Source: Candidatus Zhuqueibacterota bacterium (lineage in GTDB: Bacteria > Zhuqueibacterota > Zhuqueibacteria > Zhuqueibacterales > Geothermadaptataceae). Taken from it: a stretch of 64,000 nucleotides of DNA. Made by a program: the position numbers and the translations under genes. The notes under the pieces were generated by a model, which searched no databases, was not told where the DNA came from, and saw only the letters and a program-made list of their open reading frames with translations. The stretch lies in assembly GCA_030950365.1 (NCBI GenBank), contig JAUZRQ010000020.1:30822-94821 (forward strand), read 5' to 3'. Every line of letters begins with the position of its first letter. Position 1 is the stretch's first letter. Positions 20,778-29,563 of the stretch are shown here, one piece after another.

Positions 20778-21845
20778 ATGAAGCCAAAGCGAAAACTGCG
20801 GGTCCTAGTGGTAGATGATACAGCGATATACCGGCATGCAATTTCCCGAATTTTGAACGATGAGCCTGAGATCGAGGTCGTGGGCACGGCGGCCAATGGC
20901 CGTATCGCGCTGGAGAAGATTGCCGAGTTGCGGCCGGACGTTATTACCCTCGATATGGAAATGCCGGAAATGGACGGGCTCGAAACTTTGCGACAGTTGC
21001 AAAAGCACCACCCGGAAGTGTACATCCTGCTGGTAAGTCATTTTACCGATCAGGGGGCTGACTTAACTCTGAAGGCTCTCAACCTCGGAGCAGCAGATTT
21101 CGTCACGAAGCCAGCGCAAAATAGTTCGCTCGCTGAAAACCTGAAATATTTACGAACACAACTTTTGCCCAAAATCCGGCAATTCGAACCTAAGGGGACA
21201 TGGAAGGCACTGGCACTTCAAGGCGGGTATGCTGGCGAAATTAAACTGCTTAAGTCTGTTTTCCCCCGCCCCAAGCATCGTGAAGTCATTGCTATTGGTG
21301 TGAGTACGGGCGGCCCACAGCATCTATCAAATCTGTTCGCACAATTTCCGTCTGATCTGCCGCAAGCAGTACTGATTGTGCAACATATGCCTCCCTTATT
21401 TACCCAAAAATTGGCCGTTCAACTTAATCAGGTGGGGACAGTACCAACGCATGAAGCTATCGATGGCGAGCCGGTCGTTTGTGGAAAAGCCTATATTGCC
21501 CCAGGAGATTTTCATATGGAGGTGGTTGAAAAAGGGGGGAATCGATGCATCCGACTCCATCAAAAAAAGCCAGAAAATTTTTGTCGGCCTTCTGCGGATG
21601 TCTTATTTCGATCAGTCGCTCAGGTGTATGGCCCCAAGGCCGTGGGAGTGATCATGACGGGAATGGGGCGTGATGGACTGAAAGGAAGCGAAGCATTAAG
21701 GAAAGTGGGGGCGGTGATTATTGCCCAGGACAAGGCAACCAGTGTGGTCTGGGGCATGCCAGGTAATGTGGTTAAAAAAGGACTCGCTGATGCTGTCGCA
21801 CCGCTGGATAAAATCTACGCAACGATCAAACTATTTGTGGCATGA
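20778..21845 (+). CDS. cheB: Chemotaxis response regulator protein-glutamate methylesterase CheB
   Basis: CheB removes methyl groups from, and deamidates, receptor glutamates when phosphorylated by CheA. The 355-residue protein has a receiver domain (1-125) with phospho-acceptor Asp59 in VITLDMEMPEMDG, and the methylesterase domain with catalytic triad Ser176 (GVSTGGP), His203 (IVQHMPP) and Asp299 (MTGMGRDG). No strong ribosome-binding site lies before the ATG. It forms the adaptation pair with cheR, 25 bases downstream. Confidence 0.95.
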   Translation: MKPKRKLRVLVVDDTAIYRHAISRILNDEPEIEVVGTAANGRIALEKIAELRPDVITLDMEMPEMDGLETLRQLQKHHPEVYILLVSHFTDQGADLTLKALNLGAADFVTKPAQNSSLAENLKYLRTQLLPKIRQFEPKGTWKALALQGGYAGEIKLLKSVFPRPKHREVIAIGVSTGGPQHLSNLFAQFPSDLPQAVLIVQHMPPLFTQKLAVQLNQVGTVPTHEAIDGEPVVCGKAYIAPGDFHMEVVEKGGNRCIRLHQKKPENFCRPSADVLFRSVAQVYGPKAVGVIMTGMGRDGLKGSEALRKVGAVIIAQDKATSVVWGMPGNVVKKGLADAVAPLDKIYATIKLFVA

Positions 21846-21870
21846 TTGATACGAGTCGCCAGGTAATCCT

Positions 21871-22725
21871 ATGGTACTAACGGATCAGCAAATGCAGGAC
21901 ATTGCAGATTTTATTTATGAAATGTCCGGTATTGTAATCGATTTACAAAAAAAATATTTTGTGGAAAGTCGGTTGAAGCAACTGCTGCCACAAATCGGAT
22001 TGAAAAACGCTGAAGAACTTTGCGATGCATTGAAAAATTTTCGTGACCCGAAACTAGAAACATTTTTAATTGATGCTTTTACCACCCATGAAACGTATTG
22101 GTTTCGCGATCCTGAACTTTTTAGCGCTTTGGCTTCGATTTATTTTCCATCCTTTAAGGAGTTCAATGCCGGTCGTCCATTCCTCATTTGGTCGGCAGCA
22201 TGTTCCACAGGACAGGAACCTTATAGCATCGTGATGTTATTGTTGGAGAACCACTTCATATCTAATTTGGCTGGTCGGGTGGTCGCTACCGATATTTCTC
22301 TAAATGCCCTGAACAGAGCGAGTAAGGGGATCTATAATCAGATAGAAATGAGCAGAGGAATACCAGCAGAATTCCTGATCAAATATTTTTGGCAGATGAA
22401 CGGAGGGAGTTGGCAAATAAGCGAAAGCGTCCGTAGATATGTTGAATTTGCCCAGCAGAATTTATTGACGGACCCCATTCCTTATTCTTGTCAGTATCAT
22501 CTCATTTTCTGCCGCAACGTTTTGATCTATTTTCTAAAACAAGATAAAGAAAAGGTGTTGAAAAAAATTTATCATCGCCTGGCCCCCATGGGGTTGCTGG
22601 TATTGGGAGCATCTGAAACAACTGTTGGGATTTCTAAACAGTTCTGTCCTCTTCGTTTGGGTAAGGCCATGGTGTTTTGTCGAGCCGAAGACTATTCAAG
22701 ATGGACTAAAATCCTGGGAAAATAG
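21871..22725 (+). CDS. cheR: Chemotaxis protein methyltransferase CheR
   Basis: CheR methylates receptor glutamates using S-adenosylmethionine. The 284-residue protein has the N-terminal helical domain, then FTTHETYWFRDPELF, the SAM-binding motif WSAACSTGQEPYSIVMLL, VVATDISLNALNRA, and YHLIFCRNVLIYF. No C-terminal pentapeptide-binding or TPR extension is visible. It closes the che operon and converges on the MDR gene. Confidence 0.95.
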   Translation: MVLTDQQMQDIADFIYEMSGIVIDLQKKYFVESRLKQLLPQIGLKNAEELCDALKNFRDPKLETFLIDAFTTHETYWFRDPELFSALASIYFPSFKEFNAGRPFLIWSAACSTGQEPYSIVMLLLENHFISNLAGRVVATDISLNALNRASKGIYNQIEMSRGIPAEFLIKYFWQMNGGSWQISESVRRYVEFAQQNLLTDPIPYSCQYHLIFCRNVLIYFLKQDKEKVLKKIYHRLAPMGLLVLGASETTVGISKQFCPLRLGKAMVFCRAEDYSRWTKILGK

Positions 22726-22735
22726 GCGCGAAAAC

Positions 22736-23758
22736 CTATAGTCTCCCTTGAATCAATACTTTACCATAGCTCTGCCGCGACTCAATCCATCGGTGCGCAT
22801 CCGGCATGGCGTCGAAGGAAAATACCCGACCGATGACCGGCCGGATATCGTGACGGGTGACGAAATCCACCAGCTCCTGCCAGATGGCGGTCATGAGTTC
22901 AACCCGGGACAGCAGGTAGCCTACGTGACTGGACAAAATGCCAAAAGAGCCCTCGGCCATTTGCTGCAAGCGCATTTTCGGCAGGTCGCGCCAGGTGCGC
23001 CACCATGATAGCGGATTCCATTTCTGTAGATTCAGGCTGGCAAAGCCAACCACCACGATTCGGCCGAACGGATTCAGCAGCCGCTGGCAGGCTTTGAAGA
23101 CCTCGCCGCCCACCATTTCCACCGCCACATCGATGCCGCCTCCGGATAAAAATTCACGTACCACCGGTTCAAAATTTTGCTCGCGATAATTGATCACCAG
23201 ATCAATGCCCAGCTTTTGTAGGAGCTCGATCTTTTCGGCGCGGCCGGCCACGCCCAGCGTGCGGCAGCCAAATGCCTTGCTCAACTGCACCGCTGCTGTG
23301 CCCACGCCGCCCGCCGCCGGACTGATGAACACCGTATCCGACGTCTGTAGTCGCGCCATTTTCATCAGCGCGATCCACGCGGTCATGTAGTTGACCGCAA
23401 AGGCGGCATTTTCTTCGGGGCTAAATTGCGGTAACGCTGGCAGTGCCTGATGCGCCGGCACGCACACCTTTTCAGCGTAGCAACCGTATTGCGCTCCCAC
23501 AATCACCGGCTCGCCCACCGAGCGGCCGGTCACGCCGACGCCCACGGCATCGATCTCGCCAAACGCCTCCATGCCCGGAATGTACGGCCGCTTCGGCGCC
23601 CAGCCATACAGCCCCTTACGGGACAGGATTTCGGCGTAATTGAGCCCGATCCAACGAACCCGGACCCGCACCTCGCCGGGGGCAGGCTCCGGTTCAGGCA
23701 CATCGTGAAGGCGCAATACGTCGGGGTTGCCCGTTTTCGTCAGCAGATACGCTTGCAT
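22736..23758 (-). CDS. MDR-family NAD(P)H:quinone oxidoreductase-like protein
   Basis: A zinc-independent medium-chain dehydrogenase/reductase (340 residues) of the quinone oxidoreductase/VAT-1-like group. The N-terminal GroES-like domain contains RVRVRWIGLNYAEILSRKG, and the cofactor domain has SPAAGGVGTAAVQLSKAFG. Cysteine and histidine ligands for catalytic zinc are absent. The substrate is likely a quinone or enone, not known. It starts one base after the recQ stop, so the two are probably co-transcribed. Confidence 0.85.
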   Translation of the reverse strand: MQAYLLTKTGNPDVLRLHDVPEPEPAPGEVRVRVRWIGLNYAEILSRKGLYGWAPKRPYIPGMEAFGEIDAVGVGVTGRSVGEPVIVGAQYGCYAEKVCVPAHQALPALPQFSPEENAAFAVNYMTAWIALMKMARLQTSDTVFISPAAGGVGTAAVQLSKAFGCRTLGVAGRAEKIELLQKLGIDLVINYREQNFEPVVREFLSGGGIDVAVEMVGGEVFKACQRLLNPFGRIVVVGFASLNLQKWNPLSWWRTWRDLPKMRLQQMAEGSFGILSSHVGYLLSRVELMTAIWQELVDFVTRHDIRPVIGRVFSFDAMPDAHRWIESRQSYGKVLIQGRL

Positions 23759-23759
23759 G

Positions 23760-26081
23760 TTAGCTCCTCTGGCGGTTTATTTCGGGATTCAGGCGCAGGA
23801 AATAGCGGATCAGGGATAAAATGGGTTTGCCATATTTTTTGACTTTTTTCGCACCAAAGCCGTAAATCTGCTTGAGTTCTTTCTGAGTCCGCGGCAATTT
23901 CACGACCAGCTCCTGTAGGGACCGGTCGGTGAAAATGGCGTATGCGGGCAGATCGGCTTCATAGGCCAGCTTGCTGCGCAGGTCGCGCAGCCGTTCATAC
24001 AGGTCGGGATAGGGAATGAGGCCCTCGTGCGCCACGGGATCGGTGTTTCGTGACGCCGGTCTGGATTCCGTGTCCATGGGCATTGGAATTTGTTTGCCGA
24101 TGAGGTACTCGCGGCCTTCGGGCGTCAGCGACAGCACAGGGTACGTATCGGTGCTGCGGCTCAGCCAATTCCGCCGGACGAGGGAGTAAATCATGCGGCG
24201 CAGGCTATCCGCCGAGAGCGAGGCCAGGGTGCCGAAAAACGGGGATTCAGTCAGATTACCACGCTGGGTGCGTTCGGTATATTGGCCCCGCAACAAATCC
24301 ACATAGGTTTCCACGCCGTATTGGATACCCATGGAATCGATGCACCATAGGATGGTGGCAAAATGATCGTTCTGGTGGCGGTGGCCGTACTGCTCCACGG
24401 TCGGCGAGGTCCAGTCGAGGCAGACATCGCAGGCATGGCATTTTTTGTAGCGGTAGGTTTCGCCGAAATAATTGAGCAAAAACGCGCGGCGGCATTGCTG
24501 GCTGCTGGCGTACGCCTGCATGTCATCGAGGCGCTGAAATTGGCGCTTGCGGTTTTTCTCATACGCTTCGAAATCGATGGGCACCCTTTCCCAGCGGACC
24601 TGCTCTGAAGTGAGCAGCAGGCCGCGTCCGCGGAAAGGTGGGATGTACGTCACCAGACCTTTGTTGACCAGTTGCGCCATGGTGCGGCTGAATTGATCCT
24701 GCGTGATGGACAGCGCGCGCAATGTAGCTTCGAGCAGGATGCGTTCGCCATCGTGCCGTTGCAGCCAGTCGAACAGCTTTTGCTGCAGTTCCGATCGCCG
24801 GATTGTCTTTTTCGCTTCCTCCGGTGGGATTTGCAAAAACACCTGATACGTCAGCGTCTGCTGATGCATGCGCTTGAGAATGTCATAGCGCTCGAACAGC
24901 TTGATGGCCGAAGCGACAGCGGCCTCATTCATGCTCACGTGCTCGCCAATTTCGCGGTAGGTGAGGTAAATCTCCCGGCGGCCCAGGCTGAACAGAAAGT
25001 GGTACAGCTCACGCAGTTGCGCGTCGGACGGATACGAATTCTCAATGAAAAACTCCTGAATCCAGCGGTCGCGGTAGCTGTGGAAAAGAATGCAATAGGC
25101 GGTTTTGCCATCGCGGCCGGCGCGTCCGGCTTCCTGATAATACGCCTCCACCGAGCCGGGCATGTTGTAGTGTAGCACAAACCGGACATTGGGCTTGTCG
25201 ATGCCCATGCCAAATGCATTGGTTGCCACGATGATCGGCACGTCTTCGCGCAGCCACAGGGTTTGCGCCCGCTCGCGTTCCTCTTTTTCCATGCCGCCGT
25301 GGTAGCCGATGGCATTGAGCCCGTGCTGCGTGAGCAGAGTAGTGATTTCGGCCACGGCCTTTTGCGTGGCAACGTACACGATGCCGCTGCCCTTGATGGT
25401 GGGCAGAATGCGCAGCAGCTCTTTTTCTTTCAGGTCTTTTGTGAGTTCGATGGCGAAAAACTTCAGATTCGGCCGGTCGAATCCGGTGACGAAAATTTTG
25501 GGCTTGCGCAGCCGGAGCTGGTTGATAATGTCCTGCTGCACCAGCCGGGTGGCGGTTGCGGTGAGCGCCGCCACGGGCGGTCGTCCAACGCGCTCGAAAA
25601 TGTCCTTGAGTTTGAGATACGACGGCCGGAAATCGTGGCCCCACTGGGAAATGCAGTGCGCCTCGTCCACCGCGATGAGCGACACCCGGATGTCCTGCAA
25701 AAGCCGCATGAACTGTGCCGATTCGAAGCGCTCCGGCGCGATGTACAGCAGCTTATAATGCCCCTGGCGCACCTCGTCGATGCGGCGCATGACCTGCGCG
25801 AACGGTAGCGTGCTATTGATGAACGTGGCGAGAATGCGGCGGCGCTGCAGGCGATCAACCTGATCTTTCATCAGGGCGATGAGCGGCGAAATCACCAGGG
25901 TGACGCCATCGAGTAGGAGCGCCGGCAACTGGTAGCACAGCGATTTACCGCTGCCGGTGGGCATCACCACCAGGGTGTCTTCCCCCTGCAGGATCGCCTC
26001 GATGATGGCCTGCTGGCAGTGGCGGAATTCGGCGAGGCCAAATGTCTTTGTTAATAGCTGCTGTATTTGGCGTGTCTGCAC
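23760..26081 (-). CDS. recQ: ATP-dependent DNA helicase RecQ
   Basis: RecQ is a 3'-5' DNA helicase of recombination and replication-fork repair. The 773-residue protein has motif I VMPTGSGKSLCYQLP, motif II DEAH in AVDEAHCISQWGHDFRPSY, motif VI YYQEAGRAGRDG, the RQC zinc-binding cysteines (QQCRRAFLL and YKKCHACDVC), a winged helix, and a C-terminal HRDC domain (last about 75 residues, from LYERLRDLRSKLA). It is longer than the 609-residue E. coli protein, mainly around the RQC-to-HRDC region. It is first in a two-gene minus-strand unit. Confidence 0.96.
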   Translation of the reverse strand: MQTRQIQQLLTKTFGLAEFRHCQQAIIEAILQGEDTLVVMPTGSGKSLCYQLPALLLDGVTLVISPLIALMKDQVDRLQRRRILATFINSTLPFAQVMRRIDEVRQGHYKLLYIAPERFESAQFMRLLQDIRVSLIAVDEAHCISQWGHDFRPSYLKLKDIFERVGRPPVAALTATATRLVQQDIINQLRLRKPKIFVTGFDRPNLKFFAIELTKDLKEKELLRILPTIKGSGIVYVATQKAVAEITTLLTQHGLNAIGYHGGMEKEERERAQTLWLREDVPIIVATNAFGMGIDKPNVRFVLHYNMPGSVEAYYQEAGRAGRDGKTAYCILFHSYRDRWIQEFFIENSYPSDAQLRELYHFLFSLGRREIYLTYREIGEHVSMNEAAVASAIKLFERYDILKRMHQQTLTYQVFLQIPPEEAKKTIRRSELQQKLFDWLQRHDGERILLEATLRALSITQDQFSRTMAQLVNKGLVTYIPPFRGRGLLLTSEQVRWERVPIDFEAYEKNRKRQFQRLDDMQAYASSQQCRRAFLLNYFGETYRYKKCHACDVCLDWTSPTVEQYGHRHQNDHFATILWCIDSMGIQYGVETYVDLLRGQYTERTQRGNLTESPFFGTLASLSADSLRRMIYSLVRRNWLSRSTDTYPVLSLTPEGREYLIGKQIPMPMDTESRPASRNTDPVAHEGLIPYPDLYERLRDLRSKLAYEADLPAYAIFTDRSLQELVVKLPRTQKELKQIYGFGAKKVKKYGKPILSLIRYFLRLNPEINRQRS

Positions 26082-26257
26082 GCATGCCCCATGAAATTGG
26101 TTGATTCAGCGGCGATCGCCGGCTATGATTGATCCTTGCGTTCTCGATGTCGCTGCGTGAGATATGGTTCATTCAGTGCGCTGCGCTCAAAATAGCCAAA
26201 ATCCGCGCCAATGTCAAGCCGGGTGGAGCCCATGAGAGCAGGAAAAGAGGGGAGAGC

Positions 26258-27193
26258 TCAATCGGCGAAGCGGTGCAGCCCCACCTCGCGGGCATAGGCA
26301 TAGGCCTGCTGCAAATCGTCGTAGTCAGGCCGCCGGTTGATTGCCGGATACCGCCGGGCATCCACCTTGCCAGCCGGATGGTATTGGCCCATGATGTTGA
26401 CAAACGTGTGCGGAGAAATCTCTTCTGCCAGAAAACGCAGAATCTGGCGCGTGTCGTCTAAAAAACCGGGCATGACCAGATGGCGCACCAGTAGCCCCCG
26501 TCGGGCCAGCCCCTGGTCATCGATCACCAGATCACCCACCTGCCTATGCATCTCTTTGATGGCCGCCCGGGCGGCATCGGGATATTTCTCGGTTTTGAGG
26601 TAGCGTTTGGCCTTTTGCGGATCCCAGAACTTGAAATCCGGCATGTAAATATCGACCAGCCCGTTCATCAGGCGCAGGCTCTCCAGCGAATCGAACCCGC
26701 TGGTGTTGTACATGATCGGCAGCCGTAGGCCTTGAGGGATGGCCAGCGCCAGCGCTTCCACGATTTGCGGCACTACATGCTCCGGCGTCACAAGGTTGAT
26801 GTTGTGGCAGCCCTGCTCTTGCAATTGCAGCATGATGTCGGCAAGCTGCTGCGCGTGGACCTCCACACCGGCATCGGTCTGGCTGATATCGAAATTCTGG
26901 CAAAACACGCAGCGCAGATTGCACCAGGCAAAGAAAATGGTGCCGCTGCCCCGCCAGCCGCGCAAGCAGTCTTCCTCGCCAAAATGGGCAAAATAGCTGG
27001 CCACCCGTGCATATCGGCCGATGCGGCACACTTTCTTCTCGTCCGCCAGCCGGTTGATGCCGCATTCCCACGGGCAGGCGCAGCAGTGCTCCAGCTCGCG
27101 CAACGCCTGTTCCGCGCGCTGGTTCAAGGTACCTGATTGCAGCAGTTCCAGATATGCAGGATAAAAATCGCTGCAGTCTGCATAAATTAACAT
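26258..27193 (-). CDS. PflX-like radical SAM protein
   Basis: A 311-residue radical S-adenosylmethionine enzyme. The iron-sulfur motif CxxxCxxC is in WCNLRCVFCQN. A further cysteine group (CCACPWECGINR...CRIGR) precedes it, as is typical of the PflX (COG1313) group annotated as pyruvate-formate-lyase activating-like. True substrates of this group are not established, and no glycyl-radical enzyme gene lies nearby. The later MYNTSGFDS and VDIYMPDFKFW segments fit the barrel. Confidence 0.82.
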   Translation of the reverse strand: MLIYADCSDFYPAYLELLQSGTLNQRAEQALRELEHCCACPWECGINRLADEKKVCRIGRYARVASYFAHFGEEDCLRGWRGSGTIFFAWCNLRCVFCQNFDISQTDAGVEVHAQQLADIMLQLQEQGCHNINLVTPEHVVPQIVEALALAIPQGLRLPIMYNTSGFDSLESLRLMNGLVDIYMPDFKFWDPQKAKRYLKTEKYPDAARAAIKEMHRQVGDLVIDDQGLARRGLLVRHLVMPGFLDDTRQILRFLAEEISPHTFVNIMGQYHPAGKVDARRYPAINRRPDYDDLQQAYAYAREVGLHRFAD

Positions 27194-27303
27194 GGTTCTT
27201 GTTTTAGAAGATGATCATAAATAACCGTGGCTTGCTGATGCGGAGCGCAACTTGCACTTTAGCAAAAAAATGGAACGACTTCAAGCATTTTTTGGAAGGC
27301 TTT

Positions 27304-28413
27304 TCAGGCAGCGGCCAGAATCGCTTCTATGTGTTGCTGTATTGTCCGAGGCAAACTATTTAAATCAATCTGTAAGTCTTCTTTAAGACCAATAGGATGC
27401 ATAGTAGGATATAGGTACGGATATAATTGGGGCCAATAGCCTTCCCAGCCATTAAGGACACCGGTGAAAATCACGATGGTGGGCTTGCCCAGCGCTGCGG
27501 CCGCATGCGCCACGCCGGTGTTGGCCGTGATCACAATATCCATTTGCGAGAGGATGCCAAACAAATCAACCAGAAAGCGCTCTTTGGGGGATAGATTGAA
27601 GGGGCCGCCGGGAAATATCTCACCCAGCATAGCCTCGCCTCGGTGGCTGGTGTAATAAGTGGCCTCGGGAAACGCTGCCTTGATGGCCTTAAAATAATCG
27701 TACGACAAGGTGCGTTGCGAATCGGAACTCATCCAGTTATAAAAAATTTTAATGCCATCTTGGGGGATTTCGTTCCGCCAGTACTCGATTATCTCCGATG
27801 GTACCTGAAGACGGACTTGCAAATCGATTTCTCGCCAGTCGCGGATGCCCAGCAGATGTTTCATGCGATAGATTTGCATGCCATATTCTATCACATAGTC
27901 AAACGAAATGACCTCATTCAAAAGAGGACACTCAGGAAGCACTCTATCAACAAATGGACATTGAAAGAAAATAGGCTCAAACCGCTTTGCCGAAGATACA
28001 CCAATTTGAGATGGCCAACCACGCTGTCCCAGTGTTTTCGCCTGGGCTTTTAGAATAGGTAATAAAAGCAGCATATCTCCAAGCCCTCGCCGTAGATTGG
28101 CCAAAAGAAATAAAACGCGCCCCGGGGGGACATTATCAAAATCTTCCAGCTTTCGAGGGACAGGCCAACCCTCCTCTCTGGAAAGCGGAACAAAGCGAAA
28201 ATAGCGCAAGCCCGGATGCTGTTTTCGGTGCTGATCCAGCTGATAAGCAAGCTGCCAGCTCAAAACAGGGATTTGACCGTTTTGCGGGGTGAAGTAAACG
28301 GTTATTTGTTGGGTCATGTATGGATTGGCGTCTTCCAAGCAGAGGGTAGCGCTATCCGGTATCTGTCCAAGTGTCATCAGAAGATGGGTGGTATCAAGAG
28401 TAATACCGTACAT
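27304..28413 (-). CDS. Glycosyltransferase family 9 (heptosyltransferase-like)
   Basis: A 369-residue GT-B glycosyltransferase of the ADP-heptose:LPS heptosyltransferase type. Evidence is the N-terminal domain segment LANLRRGLGDMLLLLPILKA and the C-terminal MDIVITANTGVAHAAAALGKP, the typical GT9 nucleotide-sugar site, then TVIFTG-like TIVIFTG. About 75 residues precede the recognisable domain and are unassigned. ATG 28413 is chosen because CAGGAGGG lies just upstream; ATG 28461 would add 16 residues. Base composition is more AT-rich than the neighbours, suggesting acquisition. It may act in LPS or other surface glycan synthesis. Confidence 0.8.
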   Translation of the reverse strand: MYGITLDTTHLLMTLGQIPDSATLCLEDANPYMTQQITVYFTPQNGQIPVLSWQLAYQLDQHRKQHPGLRYFRFVPLSREEGWPVPRKLEDFDNVPPGRVLFLLANLRRGLGDMLLLLPILKAQAKTLGQRGWPSQIGVSSAKRFEPIFFQCPFVDRVLPECPLLNEVISFDYVIEYGMQIYRMKHLLGIRDWREIDLQVRLQVPSEIIEYWRNEIPQDGIKIFYNWMSSDSQRTLSYDYFKAIKAAFPEATYYTSHRGEAMLGEIFPGGPFNLSPKERFLVDLFGILSQMDIVITANTGVAHAAAALGKPTIVIFTGVLNGWEGYWPQLYPYLYPTMHPIGLKEDLQIDLNSLPRTIQQHIEAILAAA

Positions 28414-28535
28414 AGTCCCTCCTGTTTTTGAGATATCCAATTCAACTATCAAGTTCGGCATGCAAGTTTGTATTCTTAAAAGGATGTAAAAATTGTAATT
28501 GAAAGAAAAAGAGAAGGGAGAAAAATTGAAGCTTT

Positions 28536-28877
28536 TCAGGCTAGCAGGCGTTCTTTGATACTTTGTAATACTTTTTGCAAGTTCATGGGCGGAGAGGGAT
28601 GTACCGAATCAGGCGTGTGGTAATGATACGGGAAGTTATTCAATTCAGGAAAGTGTTCTGCATTGTCCCATCTCATAATAAGGTTGTTGTTTTTATCTTG
28701 CCAATGGTAGGCCTATTTTCTCGATCCATTTAAAAATAGGTAATCACGGATGTGCAGAACACTATCATCAATGAGGTTAACAACGGCTATGATCTCATAA
28801 GCTGAACCATATTTTCGAAAACGCTTGACCTCATAATCTTTGATGATTCTCGAGTAGGATTTTAATATAGCAAGCAT
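28536..28877 (-). pseudogene. TumE-family toxin gene with in-frame amber stop
   Basis: Reading the minus strand from ATG 28877 gives 113 codons that match the TumE (DUF6516) toxin family along their length: KSYSRIIKDYEVKRF, VLHIRDYLFLNGSRK, then AYHWQDKNNNLIMRWDNAEH and FPYHYHTPDS. One TAG at 28713-28715 (codon 55) breaks the frame. The family usually has tyrosine at this place (K-Y-x-YHW), so one base change TAC or TAT to TAG explains it. The rest is intact to the TGA at 28536. The start overlaps the upstream antitoxin-like gene by 16 bases, the usual coupled layout. Probably an inactivated toxin. Confidence 0.75.
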
Positions 28878-29158
28878 TTGGATTTTTGCAGTTTTTCTAC
28901 TTTCTCCTGCCAGTAAAGCATACCTTCATGAGCAAACTTCCATGCAAAAAAGTCTTCATCTCTTTCCACGTTTTCTGTTTTCTCCGATTTGTTCTTCTTT
29001 TCAAACTCAATGAAGGTCATGCTGTATTTCTTTTCAAAAAGATCGCAATCTTGTTGAAATTCGGCTAATTTTTGCGAGGCATGAAAGAGAGCGATCTCTC
29101 GCAAGGCCTCATCCTCATTCAAACCCAGTTTTTTTAAAACGACTGTGGCTATACTCAT
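28862..29158 (-). CDS. TumA-like antitoxin
   Basis: A 98-residue charged, helical protein: an N-terminal VVLKKLGLNEDEALREIALF segment, then heptad-like KLAEFQQDCDLFEKKYSMTF and a C-terminal FFAWKFAHEGMLYWQEKVEK. This resembles antitoxins paired with TumE toxins, and it lies directly upstream of and overlaps the broken tumE-like gene. It is AT-rich like its partner. The role as antitoxin is inferred from context and resemblance. It appears intact, so it may persist as a solitary antitoxin. Confidence 0.7.
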   Translation of the reverse strand: MSIATVVLKKLGLNEDEALREIALFHASQKLAEFQQDCDLFEKKYSMTFIEFEKKNKSEKTENVERDEDFFAWKFAHEGMLYWQEKVEKLQKSKCLLY

Positions 29159-29563
29159 TTTAATTACCTAGGTGATTATGCTGAACAATTATACATAAAA
29201 ATAGCATTATTCACAGAGATTTGCAATATATTTACCCATACCGAATTTAAGCAGCACATTAACCATAAGTAAAGCGGCTGAGAATAGGTTCCTCTTAAAG
29301 TTTGCGTGAAATGTAACGGATGTCGGGAGGGGAAAAGGGAAAGAGGCTCACCGATAGCACGAATTAATTGAAGCCAACGATTGACACAGATGGAACGTGG
29401 TAGATTGCGGCGATCCCGGCCTCTGAGGTGCAGGCCATCGATTAAGGGCTGAATATTTTCCAGTGCCTCGCCCACGAGGGGCGGGGGCTACAGGGCGTAG
29501 CGGTTTTTCTTTGGCCCGGCGCGGTCCGCGCCTCTGCGAGAAGTTTGTAAGCAAAGCTCTCCT
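29159..29563 (+). other. Intergenic region with repeat copy
   Basis: No supportable gene lies here. The left part (29159-29330) is AT-rich and has no recognised element. The right part (29371-29548) is a shortened copy of the composite repeat described separately. Confidence 0.5.
29371..29548 (+). repeat. Composite repeat, shortened copy A
   Basis: It aligns collinearly with the copies at 33816-34134 and 52088-52410: AAGCCAA..., GATGGAAC, the TCCCGGCC block, the GCCCACGAGGGGCGGGGG block (about 29470-29490), CTACAGG, and the terminal CCTCTGCGAGAAG. The portion with the CGTCATTGCGAG motif is missing and replaced by unrelated sequence. Confidence 0.7.

Noticed and set aside
29176..29475. Minus-strand open frame of 99 codons.
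   Set aside because: It overlaps the composite repeat, has no ribosome-binding site, and its composition follows the repeat words.
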